Source: Sanderia malayensis (taxonomy: Eukaryota; Cnidaria; Scyphozoa; Semaeostomeae; Pelagiidae). From it: 64,000 nucleotides of DNA. The notes under the pieces were generated by a model that saw only the letters and a program-made list of their open reading frames with translations, had not been told where the DNA came from and did no database searches. Shown in pieces: positions 24,001-35,793 of the stretch. The stretch spans positions 1,178,001 through 1,242,000 of the forward strand of contig RQOL01000532.1 in NCBI GenBank assembly GCA_013076295.1. The letters are read 5' to 3'. Each line of letters starts with the position of its first letter. The stretch's first letter is position 1. Made by a program: the position numbers and the translations under genes.

Positions 24001-25995
24001 TCGAGCCTCGTCTAAGAAACTCATCTTCCTATCAGCAAGAGAACGTGTTATGGACTCCAGTGGCTCCTCTTTCTCATGGCTTGATTTTACGGGACCTTCT
24101 TCTTCGTTCGCAAAACCTCTCTTTCTATCATCTAGGCCCATTGTTATTGAATCCTCTGGACGTTCTCTCATCAAGCGGCGGTCTGCTTGCTTGTTATTGA
24201 GCAAGTCGCCAATTTCAGGAGGTAACCCCATTCCTTGTGTCATCTGCTCCAACTTTTTCAGCTCCGATTTGATGTGCTCGTCTTCTGGGCCTAGAAATCC
24301 GTGAACCTCTTCATCCTTGTTGGCTTGTCTGAAAGAGGGACTGACAGAACGGCCCTTTCTTGGTAGTGGAACTGGTGCCTTCTTTCGCCCTCTGGATCTG
24401 CTGGAAGTGGATATGGACGAGCCGGAATCGCTTTCTTGGTCCGACGCATTGCAACTTGCCGACAACGACCTGGCCCTGGACTTGTTGTAGACGGGTGTGG
24501 CTCTGCCGGAGGAGCCCCGAGATCTGGATATATTATCTGTTTTCAAAAGCTTCTTGAGCAAATATCGCAGTCGGTTCTCTCTTTCTCCAGAAAGCAAGGA
24601 TATTTCAAATGGACGAAGCTGATGCTCATGTACAGAGTCGTACGGATCCGTTGAAAATTGCCATCGCAAGTGGGCATCTCTGGCACGATCTAAAGCAAGC
24701 AACTTCTTGAATTCTTCCGGATGCAAATGCAAGAGCCGTTGTCGTAACGAAGTTGTTGTGACCGTGCTGGATTCGCTTTGCTTCCTCCCTTTGACAGTAC
24801 TGTCAACACTACTCACCACGGACTCGTTATCATCCATGTACTCGTTGACGTCAATGCCGGCTTGGATTGCTGCTTCTACCACCGCCGCTTCAAGATTCTT
24901 GATGTGTTCGTACGCAAGCAGGTCCTGTTCACCTGGTATGGGGAAATCCGATGATGTGCTTTGGCCTTCCATGCCAGTGTCGACTTTGCCTCTTTGTTTT
25001 GCCAAACGCCACAGTAGCTCTTCACCTTCTGCTCCGATGCCAGTGATCTCACCAATTGTGCGCACGGCCTTCTTGTCACACAGCAAGCGTTTCCAGTTTT
25101 TCGGCGTTGTGGAACGTCGCTCGAACTCGGTAATATCGGCATTCTGGCAGGGAAACCGAGCCTTGACTGTTGAATTCCAACGACGGTTCCTAACAAGCTG
25201 CAGCCAGCCTGGTTCTTTCGGTGGCTCCTCATACTCGATGGGTGGCTTCACATGCTTTATCCACGATTGATTGCCCTGAACCGAGGCAGCTGGCCTTTGC
25301 ACGCCCAAACGTGGAGGCTGCTTGCTGCCTTGCCAGTTCTTCTTCAACTCTGTGACTGGCTTTGTGTGTCCTTCGTCGATCTCCAATCTGTGATCTTCCT
25401 CTTCTTGTTCTTCCTCCGGCAGTTTGTCTGGAATGAACTCTTTCGTGTACGGATTTATGCGTCCATGCCCTTCCACTGCAAAAGCATCGTACTTCTTTGG
25501 AGCAGGTGGAGGCCAGTTTTTCGGTGCCTTCGTCAATGCCAAAGGTGGTACTGAGCTAAGTGACCCCAGTGATTGAATCAAAGACTCTTTTTTATTTGAA
25601 TTGGTCTCTTTCTTTGCCTCGTTTTCAATTTCAACATCATCGTGAGAAATTCCGTTTTGGTTTCCATTGTATTTTACAGCCTTGTCTTCATCTTCATTAA
25701 TCTTCTTCTCGTTGTTAGCCTCTTCTTGGTCTTCTGCCTCTTTCTCGTCATCTGAATAATTCTTCCGGCGTTGTCTTCTTGGTTTTCTCTCGTGCGTTAC
25801 GTCTTGTTCTTCTTCATTGCCACCGCTAGCTACATGATCTTCGACAATTTCATCTCTAGGCTCAGGCGATGTTTTCAAATGTCTTTCTTCAACTGAAGCA
25901 TCTGAATTTTCTTCTTCGGAGTCATAAAATGGCGCCTTCACTACTGGCTTTGTTGGTGCAGTTACTTTGCTGCGAGAGCTGATTGTAATAGACAT
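5423..25995 (-). CDS. SVIL: Supervillin-like protein, 22 coding exons (1787 aa)
   Basis: Member of the villin/gelsolin superfamily, supervillin branch. Known members are peripheral membrane proteins that tie F-actin and myosin II to the plasma membrane and focal adhesions. Exons in transcript order: 25995-23852, 23435-22911, 17147-17030, 16875-16788, 15979-15812, 15582-15446, 15312-15165, 13672-13512, 12937-12623, 12343-12241, 11907-11755, 11198-11005, 10539-10463, 10108-10016, 9773-9636, 9274-9159, 8922-8767, 8194-8027, 7501-7383, 7139-7081, 6022-5926, 5509-5423. Each has AG/GT borders and phases agree throughout. Residues 1-890 are charged and disordered. Gelsolin-like repeats run from about 1000 to 1710 (RLVEPSVSSLNSGDVFVMV; YVLDFGSEVYTWIGK; IYLWQG; ALFFIDAKFKMFLWQGWWP). 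A villin headpiece closes the protein (DLPEGVDPTRAEQYL ... LKKDKGFF). The start ATG at 25995 has A at -3 (AAAATGT). The length is close to vertebrate supervillin isoforms. Intron 2 is unusually large (5.8 kb) and full of transposon debris. Exon borders may be off by a base or two. Confidence 0.93.
6179..6562. mobile_element. TIR mini-element in supervillin-like intron 20
   Basis: Left end CGGTAAAACCCGCATATAAG, right end CTTATATGCGGGTTTTTACTG, inverted. Same TATAAGAAAC signature as the copies at 452 and 50985. TA precedes the left end. Confidence 0.6.
13743..14515. repeat. Minisatellite of about 20 units, supervillin-like intron 7
   Basis: Tandem units of about 36-40 bases built on GTAACATAGTCCAAGCTAGG then AGAGGAGATAATGTTGT, with shorter variants (GAGACTATGAGAAAATGTAGT). 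It spans about 770 bases of the intron between exons 13672-13512 and 15312-15165. Open frames across it are repeats of the unit, not genes. Confidence 0.9.
16502..16692. mobile_element. TA-flanked CCGTAAAT/AAGCCCC element in supervillin-like intron 4
   Basis: TA|CCGTAAATCCTCGGCCGGGG at the left, TAGTCGAGGATTTACGG|TA at the right, with several internal GGGGGCTTATTC blocks. Only 191 bases and nearly all terminal-repeat sequence. Confidence 0.75.
19229..20303. mobile_element. 1.07-kb TA-flanked palindromic element
   Basis: Begins TA|CACTTAGCTCCAATAAGTAT and ends with the exact complement, ...GGAGCTAAGTG|TA. Matching pairs can be followed inward almost to the centre (about 19766), so the arms are about 500 bases each with scattered mismatches. 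No open frame of note. It lies in intron 2 of the supervillin-like gene. Confidence 0.85.
21138..21606. mobile_element. Element with long degenerate inverted ends
   Basis: Left GACCTGTTCGTATGAACCCG and right CCGGTTCATGTGAACTGGGC are near-complements. Further in, GTTCATATGAGAAA and TTTCTCATATGAAC pair. About 470 bases, in supervillin-like intron 2. No target duplication read. Confidence 0.6.
22911..25995 (-). other. SVIL: Supervillin-like exons 1-2: long disordered N-terminal region
   Basis: These two exons encode residues 1-890. The stretch is acidic, Ser/Glu/Arg-rich, and probably disordered. Exceptions are Trp-containing patches (KNWPPPAPKKYDAF; KKNWQG; EPGWLQLVRNRRW) and a helical segment around residues 415-485 (PEEFKKLLALDRARDAHLRW). 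The family's N-terminal half binds myosin II, F-actin and signalling partners through poorly conserved segments, so this region carries little identifiable homology. The donor of exon 1 reads AA|GTACGT and that of exon 2 AAAG|GTAAAC. Confidence 0.8.
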
Positions 25996-28900
25996 TTTAG
26001 TGTTTGTTCATCATTTAAATCGCCGCCTATGTCTTCTTCTGGCTAATAACTAAAGTGCTTCTTTCGACGAGAACAGCCAGTTGAAATATTTGACTTGTAA
26101 AACTCGAGTTTTGCAGCTGTGAAGAAAAAGAAGTTTATGAATTAAAAGAGTCATTCTTACTTGTGATATGATTCAGTTCATACTTGCTGCCTTTACAGCA
26201 GTGAACATAAAATAGAATAATGGCCTAGTTGTGGCGTGTAGTGATATTTTGTAGTTAAATATGATTGTAATAAAAATCGAATCACTCTGCATGCTCAAGT
26301 AATATCTGAAGAGCTTGAATGACGTGTGCTGTGATCCACACAAAAAGAAAACCCTTCAAAATTTTCAAAAATCGCTCATGGCGTCGTGCATAAAACATCG
26401 AGTTGACGTTCCGGTTTGGAGCATTACAACTTGGTATCTTTACGTCCAAACTAATCTGCTATTACATTCTTTTGAGTTGCTTCGAATTCACCACGCCTGA
26501 ATAACTTAATCACCCATGGTATTATTTGCCTCGCAGGGTGTAAGTTCAGCTTTTTTGACACGTGATATCACGCAGAAAGACATTGGGGAATAGGCTTTCT
26601 CATTTTCTATAATCTGTATTGTCGTATTAAAGACGATAAGAGTAGAGCGAAATATTGATCCTAAATGGATCAAGTTAACTTATATTCTTTTTCTTTTCAA
26701 TGGCATATTGACAGACAGCCTTGATAGATAAGAAGGGTGATGGATATCCAAGACCATTTTAAGCTGATTAAAAGTAGATATTATTTTCCTTTTCCACGAG
26801 TCTTGTCCTAGTATGTTAGCTGAATCTCAATATCTACGTATCGTGATATATTCAATCATTTAGGATGATAGAGTGTGTTGCATAGTGCGTTGCATGCATT
26901 GTCATTCATTGTGTTGTGTTTTATGTCACGTATCTGGCTCTAGCGTCCATTCCAAAGATAACATACCTCATACGTAACAAAAGCCGTTAAAAATAACACA
27001 ATGCTCTTTGTTAATGGCATGAGAGGTTTGTTGCCAGCACGGCGGGGTATTGCAAAATTCGCCCAACTCATTGCTTTTAATGCAGCCTGAAGCCAAGGCC
27101 TAGAGATGCGGCAAAGTTAAAGGCGTTGTGGAGGAGTGGGAAGCACATCGGCAGACATATGTATACTAAAAAAAATTTTCAAATTGATTTAACAGTGTAT
27201 GCGAATCACTGACATAGTTAATCCTCGCCACAAGATTATTTTACACTGGATTATATAAGAATACAGCCTGACAACAGGAATATCGAAAAACCATTCAATA
27301 TCTGTCCAGTTGCATGCACGTTGAGCATGAAAACATTTCTGTGGAGACTGAGACCTCAAGCATTGCAGCACTGAGATTTCTGACCTGCATCGTGGGCATT
27401 CCAATATAGCGAGGACAATCAGGAAATAGCAGTGATTGTCATCTTGATTATCATTCACAGTTTCATGCAATGATCTTTATTTCAGTTGGATTTATGAAAG
27501 TTCTTCCCCACAGACTATAAATGCGCAGGAGAATCATTGTCCACTGCGTTGTATTTTCAGCTTTTTGTGAAGCCAACATCATTTTAGCGATGCAATCAAT
27601 CAAACAAGCGTTGCTACTTAGAGCCTCTCTTTGAGGACACACCTAAGTATTCATGTTTGAATCAATTTTTGACGCTTCCTCCTGCAGCCTGTTAAAACGG
27701 TCTGGCAATTCATTTGCATAGACAAACTTGGCGAAAGTGAAATTGATTTATAAAGATCTTCGCATATTTATATTAGTTTATGCCTTTACTGGTAATTCAC
27801 TGTTTGGTTGCTTTTTTTCTAAAATGGGGCAAAGCATTTGGATGGCAATCTAAGACAGTCATTATCATCATTATTACGCGTTTTTCTCAAACTTGCTTGC
27901 TTTTTCACATATGTATATTGTTTAAACTACCTGAAGCCTTGAAAGAGCATAGTAATTAATTAATAAATAATTGAGACAGAAGATGTTCTGTTTTTCTATT
28001 CATTCTAAACGAAATTAGATTTACTTGGTTATTGATGCAGAAAACCTAATTAGATACCTTTTCGATTCTTAAATAAATTGAAATTAAAATTACCAATCTT
28101 GCTTGGCAAAAGTTCAGGGCAATTTAATATGTTTCTTGGATTCTTCCAAAACAGTGCTAGCCTCCATGGGTTGAAAATATGCAGAGCAAAGCACGGTATG
28201 CGCAACAGATGTTAACTATTTTAGAGAATCCAGTGAAATTAAGTAAAAACTGCTGCAATTGAAGGCAAAAAGAGAACTTACCGGTCAAGAATTGACTTGT
28301 TTGGTCGATGACAGAGTTGGCTTGGTGTCAATTTCAGCAACAGGCACGCAAACACATGACAGCTGTTGTTGTCCCACTGTATTAGTCAATGGTGGCCGCT
28401 TTGCCGTCCTCTCGCGTATCGCAGACAAGCTACCAGTGCTCTCTTACTATACGCCGAGGAGATAAACAACAATTTCTTCTTGTTCTTTATGAATAATTAT
28501 TCACTCAGTTAAACAGCTTTGTCTTATCCTGGAGTGGTCTGTTCACGGATTATGGAAATAAGAGGAATGTCTTTCTATACAACAACGTTGTTCTACGTTC
28601 GCTAAGACGCAGTATATTCTGCGAATGCCAGAAGGAGGCTTGGCTCGGTCGGCGTGGCTGAAAATTTCTTCAGCCAACTGTGAGCTGGGCCTCTCAGAAT
28701 TTCCAACTAATCTCGACAAAATAATGCCAAATCAATATCAAAAACTGTTATGAAAACCTGTGTTACTCTCACTTGTGTCTTATATGCCAAATAAAGCAAT
28801 GCGAGCCAAGCAATGTTTGTCTTGTTTTCATATCGCCTGAACAAAACGTTTTTTGAATCGATAGTTTGCTGTCGAATATTTATATTTTAATCCCTTTTCT

Positions 28901-29952
28901 TATTCAAAGTGGATTAAACAATTTCTTTAGAAAAACAGCCTTGCAAATAGCAGTACTAATACGAGGTCTTCTAAGCAACAGGAAGGTGTTGGCTGTCACT
29001 GCATCATGCATTCTACTTTTATTGCCCTAATTAATGTATATGGTCTATAATAAAGTATGTATGATATGAATTAACAAGCAGCAATTAATTGTCTTATCGA
29101 CCATCTCTCTATTTACTGTCAGCTCAATTAGCTGCATTCTTTATTAATTAATTGAGAAATCGTACATTAAATGTAGTAATTTCCAGATGAAACAATAGAG
29201 CCATAATATAATCGTATTATTAATTTATCTTGGTAATACGTGAGGTGCAACCAGGTTTCAAAATTCCGAAAAATGCCAAAAAATAAGGAAAATCTTATCT
29301 GAAAAGCCATTGCGAATGTTTTTTGGCCATTACCAAACTCTGACATCCAAACAAATGTAAGCGTAGCCAGAGTAGTGATGGTATTGCATTTACAAGTAAT
29401 TCTTCCTTTAAATATAAGTAATGCTTGAAAGCAATTCACTTTATTCGAGTGAATTTGGAAATGCCACTATATAAGCAGGAGTAAAGCAAGAGATGACAAT
29501 ATCAGTGGAAAAATCCTGCTCAAGGCCTCCATAACAGACACCACCTCAGACCACCTCTGTAAAAATGGACGATTGATTTAATTAATACGAGACGTCATCT
29601 AACAGCAATGCATACAACATTGATGTTGATATCCTGTATGAATATTCCCGTGATAGTGTAATGGTAAATCTAAGATAATTAAAACATTCCTAATTTTCCG
29701 AATTATCCCATCTCGATTTCACTGCTGCCAAAAATTTTCGCCCCCAGCCAACAACGAGGCTGTTGATTATCACGTGATTTTCAAGGCATTTTCAACAAAA
29801 ACGGCCTACTGCTGTTGGTTGTTCTGTTTTCAAGTCAAATCAACCAATTATTCTATGCCGATACTTATCGCAAACTGAGCTAAAAAATAAATTTTTAGTG
29901 CTAAAAGATAGTCTGGTTGTTAGAGGCTTAGCAGAATTCTTATCTTGTAGCC
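25996..29952. other. Divergent intergenic region, supervillin-like to ARL8
   Basis: About 4 kb that must hold both promoters and probably noncoding first exons. I saw no TATA box in place, no CpG-rich block and no convincing coding exon. A frame at 28259-28465 lacks support. 29520-29580 (CACCTCAGACCACCTCTG) looks like a transposon end fragment. Confidence 0.5.
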
Positions 29953-32900
29953 ATGTTAGCTTTGATAAATCGATTTTTAGAATGGATAAAAAGTTTATTT
30001 TGGAAAGAGGAGATGGAGCTCACCCTGGTCGGCTTGCAATATTCTGGCAAAACAACTCTAGTTAACGTTATTGCCGTAAGTTGGTTTTCTGACTTTGCAG
30101 ATTTCTAAATGAAAATGTCACTGTCGTCTTGCATATCTCTCTTGTCTGGAAGCTTCCGTCCGTCAACTTTTTAGTAATGTATGTGTGTGTCTCCCTTTTT
30201 GCTACCTGCCCTTTTGTATGCTCCCACGCAAAAACTTATTTATTTCGTCTATATTGTGAAATTTTATTTAGTTTATGAAATAAATCAAAACTCTCTAGAA
30301 TTATATATAATTTAGAGACAGGGGAATACTGTCCAAACCCTGACAATAACATGTTTGGTGCAAAAACGTGACGTGGTGAACGCCTTTCTATATAAAAAAA
30401 GTTAAAACACCACGCCTCACCTTTTGCAATGTCCTTTTCTTACAAAATAAAAGACTAAACATTAGTGTAATTTATCAGTTTCATTTGATGTTTATTCATC
30501 AAACAATTTGAAAAGGTTGCAGGATTGATGATAATGATTGATAATTATTTGAGACATTATACAATATTAAAAGTTACAGGATGCATCAAAGGTGTAAAAA
30601 TGTAATTAAAAATACATTGTATTTAAAATACATTGTATTGCAACAAAATTGAAGGCTATTACCAGATTTTCCCGATAAGATGTATATGATAAAAGTTGCA
30701 ATAGCCTAGTATTTATTTTTTGTTTTTTTCTATTTCAGTCTGGCCAGTTTAGTGAAGACATGATTCCAACAGTGGGATTCAACATGCGCAAAGTTACTAA
30801 AGGAAATGTAACAATCAAGGTTTGTAAAACCTCACATCTTATGATATCTCACAGGGACAGAAATCATGAAGATCACTTAATATCTAATCTCATCCAATCA
30901 GTTTCCAGTATTCATGCATCCCACAATGCAATGTTGTTGTGAATTGACAACCAGTGGCGTAGTTAGAGGGGGGGGCAGGGGGGGGGTGAAAACCCCCCTG
31001 TAGAGCTAAACTGCCGTTTTGTCGGAAAATTGCTGATCTTGTCGGAAAATAAATATCTTCTTTTTACGTTTAGTTCTTGCTAATTTCTTATCTTATATTC
31101 ATAGTCTTGAAGAAGAATAATGCTTGTGAAAATTTTGTCAGAAAATCTGAATTTCTCGCCCCTCCTATAAAATTTCCTATCTACGCCATTGTTGACAACT
31201 GTAGCATTCTCCCAAACTGCCAAGGCAATGCAAGACCCTAAGACTTCAACCCCAATTGTGGGCTATCTCCTTGTAAATACAATGGTGTTTATCACTTCAG
31301 TGACAGTGTTTTGCTGTAATTAACGTCAACTTGAGAGCACAAAGCAATACAATGTTGCTTTGTGCTCTCAAGCTGATGTTGTAGTTGGAGTTCATTGCTT
31401 CACCATTTTTTCTGTTACATACATATATACAAGTCGTTAAAGTGATAAGTTTCATTGTTTTGAAAGAAGATAACTCAATGTGTGGATCCGGTTAACACCC
31501 AACTGTCAATACTATCAATACTAGGTATCAATATTATCAATATAACTGTCACTCCCGTGCACTAATAAACTCATTGTGGTGCATCTAGTTTAAGGTGAAT
31601 TCCTGACAAAGGGGGCATGATGGAAACTCATTAATAGTTCTGTAGTAGGGCCCTAGAGCAACACTTTTACTAGAACATTTCTGATGAATCAGCACAATTA
31701 GGCAGATAATTTAAAGACATTTGTAGAACGTGAAAAACAATTTTCAAATTGGGTTGTAATATCAGTTGTGCTTAAATGCTCATCAAGAATTTGTAAAGAA
31801 TTTGCTTTGATTACTGTAGTTTTGTAGATGCCTGTGTTGAAGTGTTGTTTCTATTTTTCTATTGCAGCTTTGGGATATTGGGGGTCAGCCAAGGTTTCGC
31901 AGCATGTGGGAAAGATACTGCAGAGGAGTCAACTGTATTGTGTAAGCTTTTAAATATTTTATTCCCTTTTGTCCATGTTTGTAGATACAACATTGCTAGT
32001 TTGGTAGTTTAACCCGTCAATCATGCTTTTTTCATTGTTAATGATGATGATCATGACAGTTGTGTTTCTCGAAATGGCACACACGATCACTTACTGTAAA
32101 AGGTCTATTAAGCTTTAGGGTGGGTGGGGGGCTTTATTTAATTTTTGATGTTTCAGACGGGACTTATTGCAGATAGGGTCTTAATAATATTTCTAAATTA
32201 ACTTCAGGAAAATGTTTATGTACAATGACTGCAAAATACCTTTTATGAACTTTTATGGTGTAATCAATCACAATTTTATCATTGTTCAGAGTTTCAAAAG
32301 CATGGGGGCTTAATAGGGGGGCCTAATTCAATATTTCAGTTGCAAAAGGGGGCTTGGTAGAGTTTTATGGTATGTTCATGACATCGTAAGCCATACTTGT
32401 GATAATAACATCAATGAATAGACAAAGTTAAGCATGTTTACCATTAAGCATTTATCATTAATTGTTCATGTCCTCTTCCCTCGGGAATCTTGTTTCTACC
32501 ATGGCATTGCATGGCAATTTCATTGACCTATTTAAGCTATGTCAATCTTAAGTTATGTCACAAAATAGGGAAACGTTAAGATTACATCAAATAGATTCAT
32601 CCACAGCATTGTATGAAGATGCTTGTTTTATTTTTTATGCAGATACATGGTTGATGCTGCAGATCATGACAAGTTGGAGCAGACCAAAAGCGAATTGCAC
32701 AGCTTATTAGAGAAGCCACAATTGATTGGGATTCCTGTAAATTGAACAGCTATGTTTTCCCATCACTGTTTCACCCATCACTATTAAATCCATTATACTG
32801 TAGATGTTCATTGTGGGACACATCAATATATCAGGAGATTAATGCACCATTCCGTGCACCATTAACTTGTTGTAGTTCAAACCCTTTAAGGATTCTGACC

Positions 32901-35096
32901 CCATGCCTCTGATGTTACATTATATACTTGAGGATTTATTTTCCACTTTTATTGTTTGAATTGCATTGAAATAAATTCATATTACAAGGTTTTTCTAATT
33001 ATCTTTCAGGTTCTTGTATTGGGTAATAAGAAAGATCTACCAAATGCTTTGACTGAAAAGGAACTCATTGAGAAATTGTGAGTTTTTTTTATTTTTGACA
33101 TATAACGGGGTGAAAATCTGAGCCAACTATGCAATGCTTATTTACAATGTTTATTTATTCATTAAGGTGGTATTTACTTTAGTTTTTTCACATTGCACTT
33201 TTTTTCACATTGTGGAAAATAAGGCATTCACACAATGTGCGTTTTTGTTCCAAATGTTTGATGCCCCTACAGCATTAACCTGTAGGAACAGGCTACTGTA
33301 TCATTTGTTTTATCAATTTGGTTGTATCAGTTGCTGGTTGCGTACAAACGCACATCAAGTCAGATATATAGCAGAACAGAACTCCTTTTATGTTGCCTTA
33401 AATGTTACCTCTAAATATTTATTCCCTTACATCAGAACTACTAAATTATTATAGTATCTTATGCAACTTTGGTTAATATATAATTTCTTAGTCTGTTCAG
33501 TAATTTGCAAGGCGGGGGCTCTTACCTCGCTGACATTCAGGGCCGTCGCTACATAGGGGGTGCGGGGGGTGCGGCACCCCCCTGGCCAAATCTCAGTCGG
33601 CAAATCGAAAAGTCCGTCGACAAAAAAGATGCCCCAAGAGCAGTTATGTTAAGTTTTACTCAGCAGAAAGCAATCGGCAAATCGTGAAATTCCCAGTGAA
33701 TTCAATTTGATCTGAAGCAAATTACACAATACGACGGAGAATTTAGAGTAATATTGAGATTAAGATTGCATTTTGCAGCGGTCTGGAAGCATTAGAATTG
33801 AAAAATTTCCTCACCCTTAGGCGGCAACCATTAGGGAGCCACTAACAACACATAACTATATTAAAAGAACGTATACATCTGTCTTGCGAATTTGATAATG
33901 AACATTCTGCGCAAAAATGGAATAAAGGAAAGGGCACCATTTCAACCTGTCGCCCCCATTGAGTTTTCCAGCCAGCATGCCACATTATCCACGCCCAGAA
34001 AACCACGCCCATCAATCGGCAAATCGAGAGCTTGCACCCCCCTAGCTTAATGTCTCTAGCGACGGCCCTGCTGATATTTTGCAGAATATTTAATGCGGTT
34101 TCTGTGGTTTCCAGGAATCTGGGTGCTGTTCAGGACAGAGAAATTTGTTGCTACTCAATTTCTTGCAAGGAAAAAGACAACATTGGTAAGAAATAGTTGT
34201 ATTTATTTTATTCATCGATGGTGGAATTTTATCCCGCTTTATAATAGAGGTTTACTAAAGTGATTGTAATGTTCTGGATCAACTTATATTTCAATGCGAC
34301 GATATATGTTTGGTGCTACGTTCAAAACTCAACAGTATAATCAATAACAACTGTCATTTCGTGCTCCCCCGGACACGTGGCTGTAGATGTAAGCTGGGGT
34401 AGCCAAATTCGAGCCAGAACCATACCTGTTGGAATGGAGGGGGTATGTTTTTATGCGGAAGAGCTGGATAATGTGTTTTCTTTGCTTGAAAATAGCGCTA
34501 TTCTCTTAGCCGTTCGCCAATTGTAACCAGTAGGGGTTAGGGGTAAAGTGCCCCCTAACCTTGCAGACAGGTAACTGTACTCCCCTTTCAACTCATTGCT
34601 CCCCTCCCGAATCATTATAAAGTTTATGAAATGTAAGTTGTTTCTAACAGTAAGTAGAGTACAATGTGAGTTCAAATATAATAGCTAATTGTTTCGCATA
34701 ACGAGGTTAAGCAACTGACCGCATTTACTCTTTCATACAACAGTTTGGCCTCGGTGTAATGGCTAATATAGCGAAATAATTTGCGGTTTAAGAGGTTCTT
34801 TGCATTCCTGTATTTTCGGTATCATCATGTTAATAAAATCACGTTTTGTGGCTGAAGAGAAATAACGGAAAAAGATATAACGCGCCCACTTATGCAAAAA
34901 TTTTTCAGTTATCAAATCACTTTTTGATAACTGAAAATAGCCGATATATTAATTCGACCGAAGTGCTATTGTTTCGTTGCTGAATCACGAAGAACCCAGA
35001 GTTGCCTGTAGCTTCTTTCGATAGTGACGCAATGTTTCTTGCCTTTCAGATATCACTCTGCAGTGGTTGATTCAGCATTCAAAATCAAGAGGCTGA
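29953..35096 (+). CDS. ARL8: ADP-ribosylation factor-like GTPase 8 (185 aa, 7 exons)
   Basis: ARL8 is a small GTPase that sits on lysosomes and recruits kinesin adaptors and HOPS, driving lysosome movement and fusion. Exons: 29953-30075, 30739-30819, 31868-31941, 32643-32736, 33010-33077, 34115-34185, 35050-35096; they sum to 186 codons including TGA. Motifs in order: N-terminal amphipathic helix [17 protein letters not shown] (membrane anchor, no myristoylation Gly); P-loop GLQYSGKTT; switch I PTVGFN; switch II WDIGGQ; NKKD for guanine binding; and SCK. The C terminus is LIQHSKSRG. Length is one residue short of human ARL8B. The donor of exon 2 is AAG|GTTTGT, slightly off consensus. Introns 2 and 5 each contain an hAT-like element. 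It lies head-to-head with the supervillin-like gene across about 4 kb. Confidence 0.97.
30952..31191. mobile_element. hAT-like mini-element with perfect 8-bp target duplication
   Basis: Ends CAGTGGCGTAG ... CTACGCCATTG. The 8-mer TTGACAAC flanks both sides exactly (30944-30951 and 31192-31199). It is 240 bases and noncoding, in ARL8 intron 2. Eight-base duplications and CAG...CTG-type ends are the hAT hallmark. Confidence 0.85.
31323..31379. repeat. Strong 25-bp hairpin in ARL8 intron 2
   Basis: CTTGAGAGCACAAAGCAA pairs perfectly with TTGCTTTGTGCTCTCAAG across a 7-base loop. The stem continues with two mismatches to 25 bp. It could be a transposon relic or a small hairpin RNA; no further evidence. 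Confidence 0.7.
32094..32370. mobile_element. Degenerate CCGTAAAA/AAGCCCC element in ARL8 intron 3
   Basis: TA|CTGTAAAAGGTCTATTAAGC at the left, GGCTTGGTAGAGTTTTATGG|TA at the right, G-rich near each end. Diverged member of the TA-flanked family. Confidence 0.6.
33538..34070. mobile_element. hAT-like element in ARL8 intron 5
   Basis: Ends CAGGGCCGTCGCTA ... TAGCGACGGCCCTG. Flanks CTGACATT and CTGATATT match at 7 of 8 bases, an aged 8-bp target duplication. About 530 bases, without coding capacity. Confidence 0.85.
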
Positions 35097-35256
35097 ACAT
35101 CGAAAACGAGGCTTCGTACATTCCATTCGCTTTGTATGACGCTATTGTAATAATAATAATCAAAGGGCGATGTATTTGGACTTGTAATTTCTTTTTTTGA
35201 CCGCGGTAAATCTTTCGCAAGAGGTCCATTAGAACCGAAGGTACGGATGGATGTTT

Positions 35257-35276
35257 AATAAAAAACGCCTAATAAA
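35257..35276 (+). promoter_or_regulatory. Two AATAAA polyadenylation signals downstream of ARL8
   Basis: AATAAA occurs at 35257 and again at 35271, about 160-180 bases after the ARL8 stop and about 520 bases before the UBE2H start. This fits a short ARL8 3' UTR. Confidence 0.5.
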
Positions 35277-35793
35277 ATATTGCATTGTAATTAGAATTCG
35301 TAATTGATTTTTCTTGTCAACTAATGATAAAGAAGTCGCTTTACTTGCTAATACGTTGTTAGACCTTGCAATGATTTATATTTTCGGTAGCTGGTTTAGC
35401 TCAAATGTTGTTGATTGTTGCAGTTTTCGTACTTTATTTGAAGTCTCTGCTCTGTGGGTGAAATATTTGCAAGTGTCAAGCAACAATTTTTGAAATGTTG
35501 TTTACAAATATTACGTATTACATGCTTTAGCTCCTTGTGATTACTTCCGTTTTATATTTTGGCCAATCAAGGAGCAGATATTTTATGGACTGACCAATCA
35601 GATCTTAGGGCATGGAAACTGATTACAATTTTTTTCAACCATCTTTGTTTTGGTTTAGAGTTTACAATTTCAACAGGCGAAAGGCCAATGGTGACAGAAA
35701 AATAGTATGGATACTTTAATCGAAGTACAATAATATCACGCTAGAACTTCTTTGAATTGATTTTATATTTCTCAAGACTCAGTGATCAACACA

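Noticed and set aside
23781..25270. Several plus-strand open frames
   Set aside because: They are antisense shadows of the large first exon of the supervillin-like gene and show no domain.
28259..28465. Open frame MKAKRELTGQELTCLVDDRV...
   Set aside because: Begins at a TTG, not ATG, and has no homology that I recognise; left as intergenic.
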